This document shows, piece by piece, positions 1-5,857 of a stretch of DNA of 9,592 nucleotides. The position numbers were made by a program, and so were the translations under genes. Numbering within the stretch: position 1 is the stretch's first letter; every line of letters begins with the position of its first letter. The stretch is from Acidobacteriota bacterium. Its GTDB lineage: Bacteria > Acidobacteriota > Terriglobia > UBA7540. A model generated the notes under the pieces. The model did no database searches. It saw nothing but the letters and a program-made list of their open reading frames with translations, and had not been told where the DNA came from. The stretch spans positions 1 to 9,592 of the forward strand of contig JAJYJL010000201.1 of the NCBI GenBank assembly GCA_021789565.1, in the 5' to 3' direction.

Positions 1-372
1 GGGTAGGTCGGCACTACAACCGCATTTCACCGAGCGCGCGCTGATTCGGAAACAGTTGCACCCGCCGCTAGCTCAAATTTCGTTCGGAATGGCCCCGACA
101 TGCGAAAGTTGGGCTAACTCTGCGCTTATCCCTCCCCGAATCAGTACCATCCTGCCTCCACACTCCTGGAACTTCGGGTTAACAACTTCCGTCAGCTCAA
201 GTCACGCAGCATTGCCGAAAGGACACGATTCAAGATTGCAGAATGGGGAAAGTGTTCGCTGGATTGCGACACTGTGAAGCGGGTATCCGGACGACGTGTC
301 CACTCTCACCGGCAGGCTGCGGCTGGTTCGATCAATCCACTTCTCCAACCGGGCCAGGAGAGCGAGAAGGCT
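1..372. other. Stretch without a recognisable gene
   Basis: I read both strands here and found no frame that I can assign to a family. The short open frames have no family motifs. One 25-codon minus-strand frame (73-150) has a GGAGG-like site before its ATG, but nothing else supports it. Base composition looks somewhat less GC-rich than the flanking genes over about 60-260. The stretch lies downstream of the soxR stop codon, so it could hold that gene's 3' untranslated region. I saw no clear GC stem followed by a T-run. Confidence 0.5.
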
Positions 373-825
373 TTAGGCCGGCTGCCTTCGCGATTCGACC
401 CAGAAGCGCGGGCCGGTTCCGCGGCGGCTTGCGCGGTCGTTGGGGTTTGCGAGCCGGCAGCGGTCGAGTGACAGGCACCCGCAGCCGATGCAGCGGGTGA
501 GGCCGGCGCGCAGCCGCTCGAGCATTGCGATGCGCTGATCGATATACCGCGACCAGCCGGCCGAGAGCCTGGCCCAGTCCGCGGCTTCCGGCACGCGGTT
601 CCGGGGCAGCCTGGCCAGCTCTTTGCCGATTTCTTCCAGCGTCAGCCCGATTTTTTGCGCGAAGACGATGAAGGCCACCCGGCGCAGCACGGAGCGTGGG
701 TAGCGGCGATGCCCGGCCGTGTTGCGGTCGGACCGGACCAATCCCCGGTCTTCGTAGTAGCGCAATGCCGAAGCCGCCACTCCGCTGCGTTTTGCAAGCT
801 CGCCAATCGTCAGCACATTATTCAT
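373..825 (-). CDS. soxR: SoxR-type MerR-family redox-sensing regulator
   Basis: This is a 150-residue MerR-family transcription factor of the SoxR class. The N-terminus (about residues 4-70) is the winged-helix DNA-binding domain, with TIGELAKRSGV and LRYYEDRGL. A dimerisation helix follows (about 80-110). The C-terminal motif CIGCGCLSLDRC supplies four cysteines (C112, C115, C117, C123) in the C-x2-C-x-C-x5-C spacing that holds the SoxR [2Fe-2S] cluster. The tail NPNDRASRRGTGPRFW closely follows E. coli SoxR, and the length is typical. Known SoxR proteins twist a promoter with an over-long spacer when redox-cycling compounds oxidise their cluster. The ATG at 825 has no clear Shine-Dalgarno. 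A weak minus-strand promoter (TTGAAG at 855-860, TAGGCT at 832-837) would start transcription almost at the ATG, so the mRNA may be leaderless. Its -35 lies inside the operator, which suggests autorepression. Confidence 0.93.
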   Translation of the reverse strand: MNNVLTIGELAKRSGVAASALRYYEDRGLVRSDRNTAGHRRYPRSVLRRVAFIVFAQKIGLTLEEIGKELARLPRNRVPEAADWARLSAGWSRYIDQRIAMLERLRAGLTRCIGCGCLSLDRCRLANPNDRASRRGTGPRFWVESRRQPA

Positions 826-850
826 AGGCTCAGCCTAATGAAATTTCCGC

Positions 851-881
851 TTGACTTCAAGTGCACTTGAAGTCCGATGCT
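851..881 (+). promoter_or_regulatory. SoxR operator and redox-activated promoter
   Basis: A perfect 22-bp palindrome spans 853-874, with core CTTCAAGTGCACTTGAAG. By eye 14 of 18 core positions match the E. coli soxS operator CCTCAAGTTAACTTGAGG. On the plus strand it sits between a -35 box TTGACT (851-856) and a -10-like GATGCT (876-881). The spacer is 19 bp, the over-long spacing used by MerR/SoxR-activated promoters. The promoter fires rightward, divergently from soxR, whose ATG is 27 bp from the palindrome. Binding here would also cover the putative soxR -35. The -10 is a poor match, so the exact start point is uncertain. Confidence 0.85.
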
Positions 882-920
882 GGAATGGAACGGATGAGCA
901 GGCCCTGGAGGAAGAAACCA

Positions 921-995
921 ATGAATGACACCGGCATAGTCTTCAAACCCCAGCGGTGCGTGGCGGCCGGGAACAAAGCGAATTATGAATTCTGA
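921..995 (+). pseudogene. 24-codon ORF under the SoxR promoter, probable remnant
   Basis: An ATG at 921 is preceded by a strong ribosome binding site, GGAGGAAG at 907-914, with six bases between. The site lies about 30 bp downstream of the SoxR-type promoter. The frame reads MNDTGIVFKPQRCVAAGNK and then a few residues encoded by the AATTATGAATTCTG repeat, and stops at 993-995. I do not recognise the peptide. The promoter and good RBS make this the expected position of the SoxR target gene, but the frame ends inside repeat-like sequence. I infer either a truncated target gene or, less likely, a real small peptide. It is the only plausible plus-strand gene start I found in the window. Confidence 0.35.
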
Positions 996-1010
996 ATTAT
1001 GAAGAATGAA
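981..1010. repeat. Two 14-bp AATTATGAA direct repeats
   Basis: AATTATGAATTCTG (981-994) is followed at once by AATTATGAAGAATG (995-1008), matching at 11 of 14 positions, then AA. The tract is much more AT-rich than its surroundings. I recall similar AATTATGAATT-type tracts scattered between genes in large bacterial genomes. That family membership is from memory and not tested here. The tract supplies the stop codon of the upstream short ORF. Confidence 0.5.
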
Positions 1011-1130
1011 AAAGGCAGGGTCGAGCCACCGCAATGACAGCGATGGGCTGGAACGGGAAAAAACAAGTGCCTCTCGCTGCGCGAGAACGCAGATACTACA
1101 AGGCAAGCGTCTGATGCGCCAGCCACGGGA

Positions 1131-1154
1131 CCACGGGCAAGATGCCCGTGCCAC
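1131..1154. repeat. Dispersed palindromic repeat, CACGGGCAAGATGCCCGTG type
   Basis: CACGGGC (1132-1138) and GCCCGTG (1144-1150) form a perfect 7-bp stem around a 5-base loop, flanked by CCAC-like arms. Read through, it gives the peptide string GQDARAT, which I recall as a recurring false-ORF signature of an intergenic palindromic repeat in Acidobacteriota and PVC-group genomes. A half copy (GCCACGGGA, 1122-1130) lies directly before it. No transposase is nearby. The rest of the 996-1223 gap has no gene I can support. Confidence 0.55.
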
Positions 1155-1223
1155 AAATCAACCTGGGGGAAGGCGAGATCGGGCTCTCTCACTCCAAGAA
1201 GAGCCACAACCCCGGAGGTCGCG

Positions 1224-1703
1224 CTACCCCTTTGATGGGGGGGATTGGGAAGCGAAGTGGCGCCGTTCGATGGCGTCCACCTTGGCCAGGCGGCGGCAGT
1301 GGCGTTCCTCGCCGGAGAACCGGGCGGCAAGGTAGGTCCGGACCAGTTCGCGGGCGAGTTCAGGGCCAATGATGCGGCTGCCGAGGACGAGCACGTTCAT
1401 GTTGTCATGCTCGACGCCCTGGTGCGCCGAATAGGCGTCGTGGCAGACGGCGGCGCGAATTCCGGGCATCTTGTTGGCGGCTACCGAAACTCCCACGCCG
1501 CTGCCGCAGATGAGCACGCCGCGCTCCGCCTTGCCGCCGGCGACGGCCTTGCCGACCGCCTCGGCAAAATCCGGGTAATCGTCGGAAGGGTCGAACTGGT
1601 GCGCACCCAGGTCGAGAACGTTGTGCCCAAGCTCGCGGATCTGAGCGGCCAGGTCTTGCTTCATCTCGAAGCCGGCGTGATCGGCGCCGATGGCAATTCG
1701 CAT
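1224..1703 (-). CDS. rpiB: Ribose-5-phosphate isomerase B
   Basis: This 159-residue protein belongs to the RpiB/LacAB family. It interconverts ribose 5-phosphate and ribulose 5-phosphate in the non-oxidative pentose phosphate pathway, in the cytoplasm. It opens with [11 protein letters not shown], where D8 and H9 are the family's substrate-contacting pair. [21 protein letters not shown] begins at residue 65 and carries the catalytic base C66 and the anion hole. H99, in the run [14 protein letters not shown], corresponds to the ring-opening histidine. The length is usual or slightly long, with an extra tail ending SQSPPSKG. The start is well supported: GAGGAAC sits five bases before the ATG at 1703. 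The gene stands alone between repeat-rich gaps. It ends about 230 bp after the 117-bp repeat array, and no operon partner is visible. Confidence 0.95.
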   Translation of the reverse strand: MRIAIGADHAGFEMKQDLAAQIRELGHNVLDLGAHQFDPSDDYPDFAEAVGKAVAGGKAERGVLICGSGVGVSVAANKMPGIRAAVCHDAYSAHQGVEHDNMNVLVLGSRIIGPELARELVRTYLAARFSGEERHCRRLAKVDAIERRHFASQSPPSKG

Positions 1704-1756
1704 TTTTTGTTCCTCAGACTTTGTTTGGGTCGTAAACAGAAAATAACTCGCACGCC

Positions 1757-2037
1757 CTGAAAGGCCGGCATCGCGAAAGGCGCGATATCAGCGCCAGCCG
1801 TCCAACGTCCTTCAGCGGCTAAAGCCGCCTGCCCAATCCGCAACTATAACGGCACGGCTGAAGCCGTGCCCTCCTGAAAGGCCGGCATTGGGAAAGGCGC
1901 GATATGCGCGCCACCCGCCCAACGTCCTTCAGCGGCTAAAGCCGCCTCCCCAATCCGCAGCTATAACGGCACGGCTGAAGCCGTGCCCTCCTGAAAGGCC
2001 GGCATCGCGAAAGGCGCGATGGGAGCGCCAGCCGGCG
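1757..2037. repeat. 117-bp tandem repeat array (2.4 copies) with paired hairpins
   Basis: Unit 1 is 1757-1873, unit 2 is 1874-1990 and a partial third unit is 1991-2037; each starts CTGAAAGGCCGGCAT. Units 1 and 2 differ at 8 of 117 positions by hand count. The partial unit is closer to unit 1 over its first 30 bases. Each full unit holds two perfect inverted repeats: GCGGCTAAAGCCGC (1815-1828 and 1932-1945) and GGCACGGCTGAAGCCGTGCC (1851-1870 and 1968-1987). The array ends exactly against the stop codon of the Hsp70-family gene and lies about 50 bp before the rpiB start. Plausible roles are transcript 3'-end protection or termination for the Hsp70 gene, but no T-run follows the stems. Similar palindromes are, from memory, common between acidobacterial genes. 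Confidence 0.9.
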
Positions 2038-3669
2038 CTATCCGCTGCGCCTGACCTTTTTCTCTTCGGCTGGGCGTTTTTTGCGGCCGGGCACCACCAG
2101 GGCTTCAGAAGTGGCCCAGCGTCCCAGCCGGTAGCTGCGATGGTAATCTTCCGCCAGGTTGGCGATAGTCACCGTCACCCCGCCGCTGCCGTCGCAGGCG
2201 TAGCTTTCTTCCGCCTCCGAGCGGCGCCCATTGTTCAGGTAGCCCACGGGAACCTGCTCCAGCGCGGCATTCTCGCGCAACGAGGGATCGAAAGGAAAGC
2301 GGATGTCGTCCCAGATGGTGATGTCGCCTGCGGGGCGGCCGTCGTCGGTGAGGTGCGTGCATTCGAGATAGCGGAAGTGGCCGATGTTGTGGACCGGGAA
2401 GTAGCGCCGGGAATTGAGCAGCGGCGGATCGGAGGGGCCGGGCAGCGGAGTGCCTTTGGTGAACAGCGGATCGAAGATGATGCGGTGTCCCGCTTCCGCC
2501 TCGCGCCACACCCCGAAGTGCCTCGTAAATTTGTCGCGCAGGACGTAGCCCGCGGTGGCGTCAGCCTGGATGGCCAATCCGATGGCCGTAGCCGCGCGCG
2601 TATAAGCCGAACGCCGCACCCGCCGCCCGAAACTCTCGCGAAGCATGCGGCCCACCAGCGGCAGCTCGCTGCCTCCGCCGGTCATGTAAAGCGCCTCCAG
2701 GCGCTGCTCTTCGGCGTGCGGCGCGCCGCCGGGAGTGATGCCGTATGTTCCCAGCAGATCTTCGGTGGCGTGCAAGGTTTCTTCCACCAGCGGGCGGCAA
2801 CGGCCGTAAAAATCAGCGATGGCCACCGTCACCTGGGGCCAGCCCGCCCGCACGTTGCCCAGGTCGATGACGATGCGGCGGGTGTTGGGGTGCAGGCTCT
2901 CTTTTTTCTGGCGGCACTCTTCATGCAGGCGGAACATCTCGGCCTGCGAAAGGCTGTCCTGATCCACCACGCTGATCTCTCCCGCCTCGAGGGCCAGGCC
3001 GGCGAGGACTTCGTCAAAGTCGTCACCGCCCAGGGTGGGAATGCCTTCGGAGGAAATAACGACGTGCTGGCGCTCATCCAGTTCCACCAGCGAGGCGTCA
3101 AACGTGCCGCCGCCAAAGTCGTAAACCAGGATGCGCATTTTTTCACTGAACTGGTGCGAGGTGCGCTTCTGGTGGCCAAACTCGATGCTGGCGGCCGAGG
3201 GCTCATTCAGCAGGCCGACCACGTTGAACCCCGCCTGGCGGAAGGCTTCCGCGGTGAGAAAGCGCTGGTTGCTGTTGGCGTTGGCCGGGACGCCCAGCAT
3301 TACGTCAAGCGTCTCGTCGTTTGCGGCCGGCAGGGTGGAACTTTCCAGCAGAGCCTTGCGAAGGGCCGCCGCCAGTTCACGAAGCAGGTCCTTCATGGGA
3401 ATCTGCTGCTCGCCGATCTGGACCAGGGTGCCGGGCCCGGCATAATCCAGGCCGCGCTTGAGGGAGCGCACCACCGTCCATCCGGCTTCTTCCTGCGCCG
3501 CCCAGGCTTCCCACCCGTAGCGCCTCTCCTGGCCCTTCACGGCCACCAGCGGCGGAAACCATTCAAAGGAGTTTCCGTCCGGCGCCTCGAAGACGACCAC
3601 CGGATAGTTGCCGCGGTCCACAAATGCGGCCACCATCCGGGTTGTCCCGAAATCGATTCCTAATTTCAT
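2038..3669 (-). CDS. Hsp70-family ATPase with a shortened C-terminal region
   Basis: This 543-residue protein has a complete Hsp70/actin-fold ATPase domain (about 1-370). The phosphate-1 motif is GIDFGTTRM (4-12). VPANANSNQRF with LLNEPSAASIEFG (127-165) follows, then phosphate-2 VYDFGGGTFDASLVE (182-196), GGDDFDE (214-220) and the adenosine motif LYMTGGGSELPLVG (327-340). The remaining 170 residues look like a divergent beta-type substrate-binding region (FTKGTPLPG and GVTVTIANL resemble DnaK strands). There is no room for the alpha-helical lid, and the tail is basic (GRKKRPAEEKKVRRSG). DnaK is about 640 residues, so this is a shortened paralogue rather than the housekeeping chaperone. No DnaJ or GrpE gene is adjacent. 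The ATG at 3669 is preceded by GGAGGC at a longish distance (12 bases) and by a strong -10 box. The client is unknown; a cytoplasmic stress or assembly role is inferred. Confidence 0.88.
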   Translation of the reverse strand: MKLGIDFGTTRMVAAFVDRGNYPVVVFEAPDGNSFEWFPPLVAVKGQERRYGWEAWAAQEEAGWTVVRSLKRGLDYAGPGTLVQIGEQQIPMKDLLRELAAALRKALLESSTLPAANDETLDVMLGVPANANSNQRFLTAEAFRQAGFNVVGLLNEPSAASIEFGHQKRTSHQFSEKMRILVYDFGGGTFDASLVELDERQHVVISSEGIPTLGGDDFDEVLAGLALEAGEISVVDQDSLSQAEMFRLHEECRQKKESLHPNTRRIVIDLGNVRAGWPQVTVAIADFYGRCRPLVEETLHATEDLLGTYGITPGGAPHAEEQRLEALYMTGGGSELPLVGRMLRESFGRRVRRSAYTRAATAIGLAIQADATAGYVLRDKFTRHFGVWREAEAGHRIIFDPLFTKGTPLPGPSDPPLLNSRRYFPVHNIGHFRYLECTHLTDDGRPAGDITIWDDIRFPFDPSLRENAALEQVPVGYLNNGRRSEAEESYACDGSGGVTVTIANLAEDYHRSYRLGRWATSEALVVPGRKKRPAEEKKVRRSG

Positions 3670-3695
3670 GCCTGCGCGACTGCCTCCGGTGAAAC

Positions 3696-3724
3696 ATTAT
3701 AGCAGGTCGAAAACGCCAGGGAAC
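3696..3724 (-). promoter_or_regulatory. Extended -10 promoter of the Hsp70-family gene
   Basis: On the minus strand the sequence TGCTATAAT gives a consensus -10 (TATAAT, 3696-3701) with the TGn extension just upstream. The -35 region is poor (TTCCCT at 3718-3723 with a 16-bp spacer), as is usual for extended -10 promoters. The -10 lies 26 bp from the ATG at 3669, leaving a leader of about 20 bases that contains the GGAGGC site. This is the best sigma-70-like match I see in the window, and it argues that the Hsp70-family gene is transcribed separately from the channel gene upstream. Confidence 0.65.
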
Positions 3725-3732
3725 CAGGCGTT
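3708..3732 (-). terminator. Possible weak terminator after the channel gene
   Basis: On the minus strand AACGCC and GGCGTT form a 6-bp stem around a 9-base loop (3712-3732), followed by a short run giving GGCGTTTTC. It lies about 75 bp after the channel gene's stop and overlaps the -35/spacer of the Hsp70 promoter. The stem is short and there are only four T's, so this could be chance. If real, it would end the treS operon just where the next promoter begins. Confidence 0.3.
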
Positions 3733-3808
3733 CATCGCCAAGGCCGTGGCGTGTGCGACACCCGGAACCACCAGGTGTTCCCACCGGGCATTGCTGCAAA
3801 GGGCGCGG

Positions 3809-4516
3809 CTAGAGTGGCGAGATATCCTCGTCCTTTTCAGGGGCCTCGTCTTCCTGCACGAACTTTTTTTCCAGAAACCGCCTGGCGACGTCGCGGCCGC
3901 CCAGTCCAAAGGCGATGGCCGTGCCCATCATCACAGCGCCGAAGGCGATGGAAAAGGCAATGAGGACCACGCGGCGCCCCAGGCCGATCTGTTCCAGGGC
4001 CATGGTGACAAAGAAAACGATGATGAGCAGGCGCACCAGACTGCTCAGCAGCCTGGCCGAAGGATAATTGGCGTTGGTGGCGGCCAGCAGGGTGGCGCGG
4101 GAAAAGAAATTGGCGATCAGCAATCCGATAAAGAGGACGACCATGGCCACGAAAATCTGGGGGAGGAACATGAAGAACCTGGAGATCTGTTCCCGCAGGG
4201 CGCTGATCCCGAGCGCGTCCACTCCCAGGACGATGAAGACGATCCAGACCACCCAGAACACCACCTGGCCCAGGAACTCGACCGGAGGCGGCAGGGCGGC
4301 CTTGCGCATCATCTGGGTGATCCCCGCCGAGTCGCAATACTTCCGGAAGCTGGCGATGCCGAAGATCCTGCGGACGATCACTTTGAGGACCAGGGCCACC
4401 AGAAAGCCCGCGACAATGATCACCAGCATCGACAGGACGCGCGGCAGAAACAAGGCAAGCGCGTTGAAGAAATTTCCCAGCGTCTGGCTGAGTGTGTTGA
4501 GAATAAGCTGTCCCAT
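3809..4516 (-). CDS. Small MscS-related membrane protein (conserved TM-helix repeat type)
   Basis: This 235-residue integral membrane protein has about five predicted hydrophobic segments, near residues 20-48, 82-104, 112-137, 155-175 and 182-206. The last segment leads into FGLGGRDVARRFLEKK (203-218). That glycine-rich helix-end motif marks the conserved TM-helix repeat of CmpX-like proteins, distant relatives of the mechanosensitive channel MscS. The MscS cytosolic beta domain is absent; the protein ends in a short acidic tail (QEDEAPEKDEDISPL). The start is firm: GAGGTG sits just before the ATG at 4516. That ribosome binding site contains the TGA stop of the glycosyltransferase gene, so the two are probably translationally coupled. 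I infer a tension- or osmolarity-responsive channel or sensor in the inner membrane, acting with the solute-making enzymes upstream. Ion conduction cannot be shown from sequence. Confidence 0.82.
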   Translation of the reverse strand: MGQLILNTLSQTLGNFFNALALFLPRVLSMLVIIVAGFLVALVLKVIVRRIFGIASFRKYCDSAGITQMMRKAALPPPVEFLGQVVFWVVWIVFIVLGVDALGISALREQISRFFMFLPQIFVAMVVLFIGLLIANFFSRATLLAATNANYPSARLLSSLVRLLIIVFFVTMALEQIGLGRRVVLIAFSIAFGAVMMGTAIAFGLGGRDVARRFLEKKFVQEDEAPEKDEDISPL

Positions 4517-4524
4517 AATTCACC

Positions 4525-5799
4525 TCACGCTTTCCGGGCCCACTTCTCCACCAGTTGAGGCCGCAACCTTTCGTACTCCTGGCTCAACACTTCAATCCGC
4601 CGTTCGATCTGTTCAGCGTCGGCGCGCTGGCTCTCCAGGACGACCGAATAGATGCGCCCGCGATAAATGGGCGTCAAGGCCTGGAGGAGGTGCTCCCGGT
4701 TGATGACCGAGTGGTGGTAGGAAGCGGCGAATTCATAAATCGTTTTCACCCAGAGTTCGTCTGGGAAACGGAAGTGCTTTTCATCCTGCTGCGAGACCCC
4801 CTGGATCTCCCTGAGTGTTTCTGCTGAAAGGATGGATTCGAGGATGGGGGTCAACTGGCTGATGCCGTTCTTGAACATCGTCAGCATCCTTTTCCTGTTG
4901 ACGCGTCGTGGTTCGAGTCCGGAACTGTATTCGAAGCCGAAGACCGGCACCGGCTGGGGTGGCTCGGTCCGGGAAACCCAGTAGGATTCCTGGGTTTCCA
5001 TGCAGCGGAAGAGCGCCCCGAGGGCGTCTTGAATGGTGGCCACAATGTTCTGCGCCGAGGACTCCGGGGCGTGGATCTTGGGCCCCAGGAACGACTGGCA
5101 AAGCCTGAACCCGTCCGCAATGGCCCGGGTGGTCATCCAGATTTCCGTGCGGGCGCGGACAAATTCTTCGTGCCATACATCCTGTTCCATGTAGTGGCAC
5201 GCCAGCCGGCCGGAGAAGCCAAATTCACCGCCGACCGGTTCGCGGACCTTTAAGCCGTAAACGGAGCGGATGGTGGGGGCAATGATGTTCTTGACCAGCA
5301 GGCCGTCGTACTTGTGCCGGTGATAGATGGGGGTGACGAGGTCAAATTGTTCCTTGTAGATGGGGCGGACCAGCGCTTCCACCCACTCGGGCGTGATGCT
5401 TTCGAGGTCCGGCGATACCACGGCGCAGGCCCTGGCCCTCAGCAGGTCTGCCGCCGCCATGATGATGCGCCAGGAGCTGCTTCTGCCGTCCACTCCGCCG
5501 TAGGTGGTTGAAATCCGGTGGATGGTGCGCAGAGGGCTGGAGGAAAGCAGGCTGCGGAAGTCCGGGATGGAGGCATTTTTGACGGCTTCGGGAGTCCCGT
5601 CATTGGAACCGCCGTCCGGATTGATCAGCACCACGCGCTCGCGGGGGAAATACTTCACCAACCCCAGTTGGATGGCATTGACCACCTTTTCAATGGTGCC
5701 CCGATTGTTGAAGGTGGGCACACCGACAAGGATGTCCACTTCGCCGACCGCCGTGAGCTTGCGGACAAACTCATCCGAGAGAAAAGTTTCCTCGGCCAA
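4525..5799 (-). CDS. GT-A glycosyltransferase, mannosyl/glucosylglycerate synthase-like
   Basis: This 424-residue protein has an N-terminal nucleotide-sugar-binding GT-A fold. VGVPTFNNRGTIEKVV (25-40) and NPDGGSNDGT (60-69) are the usual first strands and loop. SPDLESITPEW (129-139) sits at the DxD site but keeps only the last acid (D131). GGEFGFSGRLA (190-200) resembles the acceptor loop GGELLMRREVA that I recall from Rhodothermus mannosylglycerate synthase. H243 in GPKIHAPE matches the metal-ligand histidine in that family, and FRFPDELWVKTIYEFAASYHH (344-364) echoes its C-terminal helical region. I infer transfer of a hexose from a nucleotide sugar to glycerate or a similar small acceptor, giving a compatible solute. 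The sugar donor and acceptor are not proven. The start codon is TTG at 5799, supported by GGAGG (5807-5811) seven bases upstream. It follows treS by 58 bp and is coupled to the channel gene downstream. Confidence 0.75.
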   Translation of the reverse strand: MAEETFLSDEFVRKLTAVGEVDILVGVPTFNNRGTIEKVVNAIQLGLVKYFPRERVVLINPDGGSNDGTPEAVKNASIPDFRSLLSSSPLRTIHRISTTYGGVDGRSSSWRIIMAAADLLRARACAVVSPDLESITPEWVEALVRPIYKEQFDLVTPIYHRHKYDGLLVKNIIAPTIRSVYGLKVREPVGGEFGFSGRLACHYMEQDVWHEEFVRARTEIWMTTRAIADGFRLCQSFLGPKIHAPESSAQNIVATIQDALGALFRCMETQESYWVSRTEPPQPVPVFGFEYSSGLEPRRVNRKRMLTMFKNGISQLTPILESILSAETLREIQGVSQQDEKHFRFPDELWVKTIYEFAASYHHSVINREHLLQALTPIYRGRIYSVVLESQRADAEQIERRIEVLSQEYERLRPQLVEKWARKA

Positions 5800-5827
5800 C
5801 GCCCTTCCTCCGGGATCCTGGACCGCG

Positions 5828-5855
5828 CCTCACCGTTTACTGATGCCTGGTGAGG
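5828..5855 (-). repeat. Intercistronic stem-loop between treS and the glycosyltransferase
   Basis: CCTCACC (5828-5834) and GGTGAGG (5849-5855) are perfect 7-base inverted arms around a 14-base loop, filling about half of the 58-bp gap between the two genes. No T-run follows on the minus strand, so it is not a standard terminator. It starts three bases beyond the treS stop and ends 16 bases before the glycosyltransferase RBS. A role in mRNA processing, stability or differential expression is possible. Confidence 0.4.
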
Positions 5856-5857
5856 GG

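Noticed and set aside
73..150. 25-codon minus-strand ORF with a GGAGG-like site
   Set aside because: It is too short, with no recognisable motif and no promoter. A chance RBS match is likely.
1182..1207. GGCTCT/AGAGCC inverted repeat after rpiB as a terminator
   Set aside because: It has a 6-bp stem with a 12-base loop and no T-run on the minus strand, too weak to call.
1757..2037. CRISPR array
   Set aside because: The units are near-identical across their full 117 bp with no variable spacers, so this is a tandem repeat and not CRISPR.
1888..3663. Long plus-strand open frame (591 codons) opposite the Hsp70-family gene
   Set aside because: It is the antisense shadow of the Hsp70 gene in GC-rich DNA. 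Its translation has no family motifs and begins inside the 117-bp repeat, while the minus strand carries all Hsp70 motifs.
3837..4523. Minus-strand 228-codon frame overlapping the channel gene
   Set aside because: It is a shifted-frame shadow rich in Arg, Pro and Gly, without membrane segments. The 3809-4516 frame has coherent hydrophobic helices and a good RBS.
3608..4558. Plus-strand 316-codon frame
   Set aside because: Its His/Asp/Gln/Glu-rich translation is the complement of hydrophobic membrane-helix codons of the channel gene.
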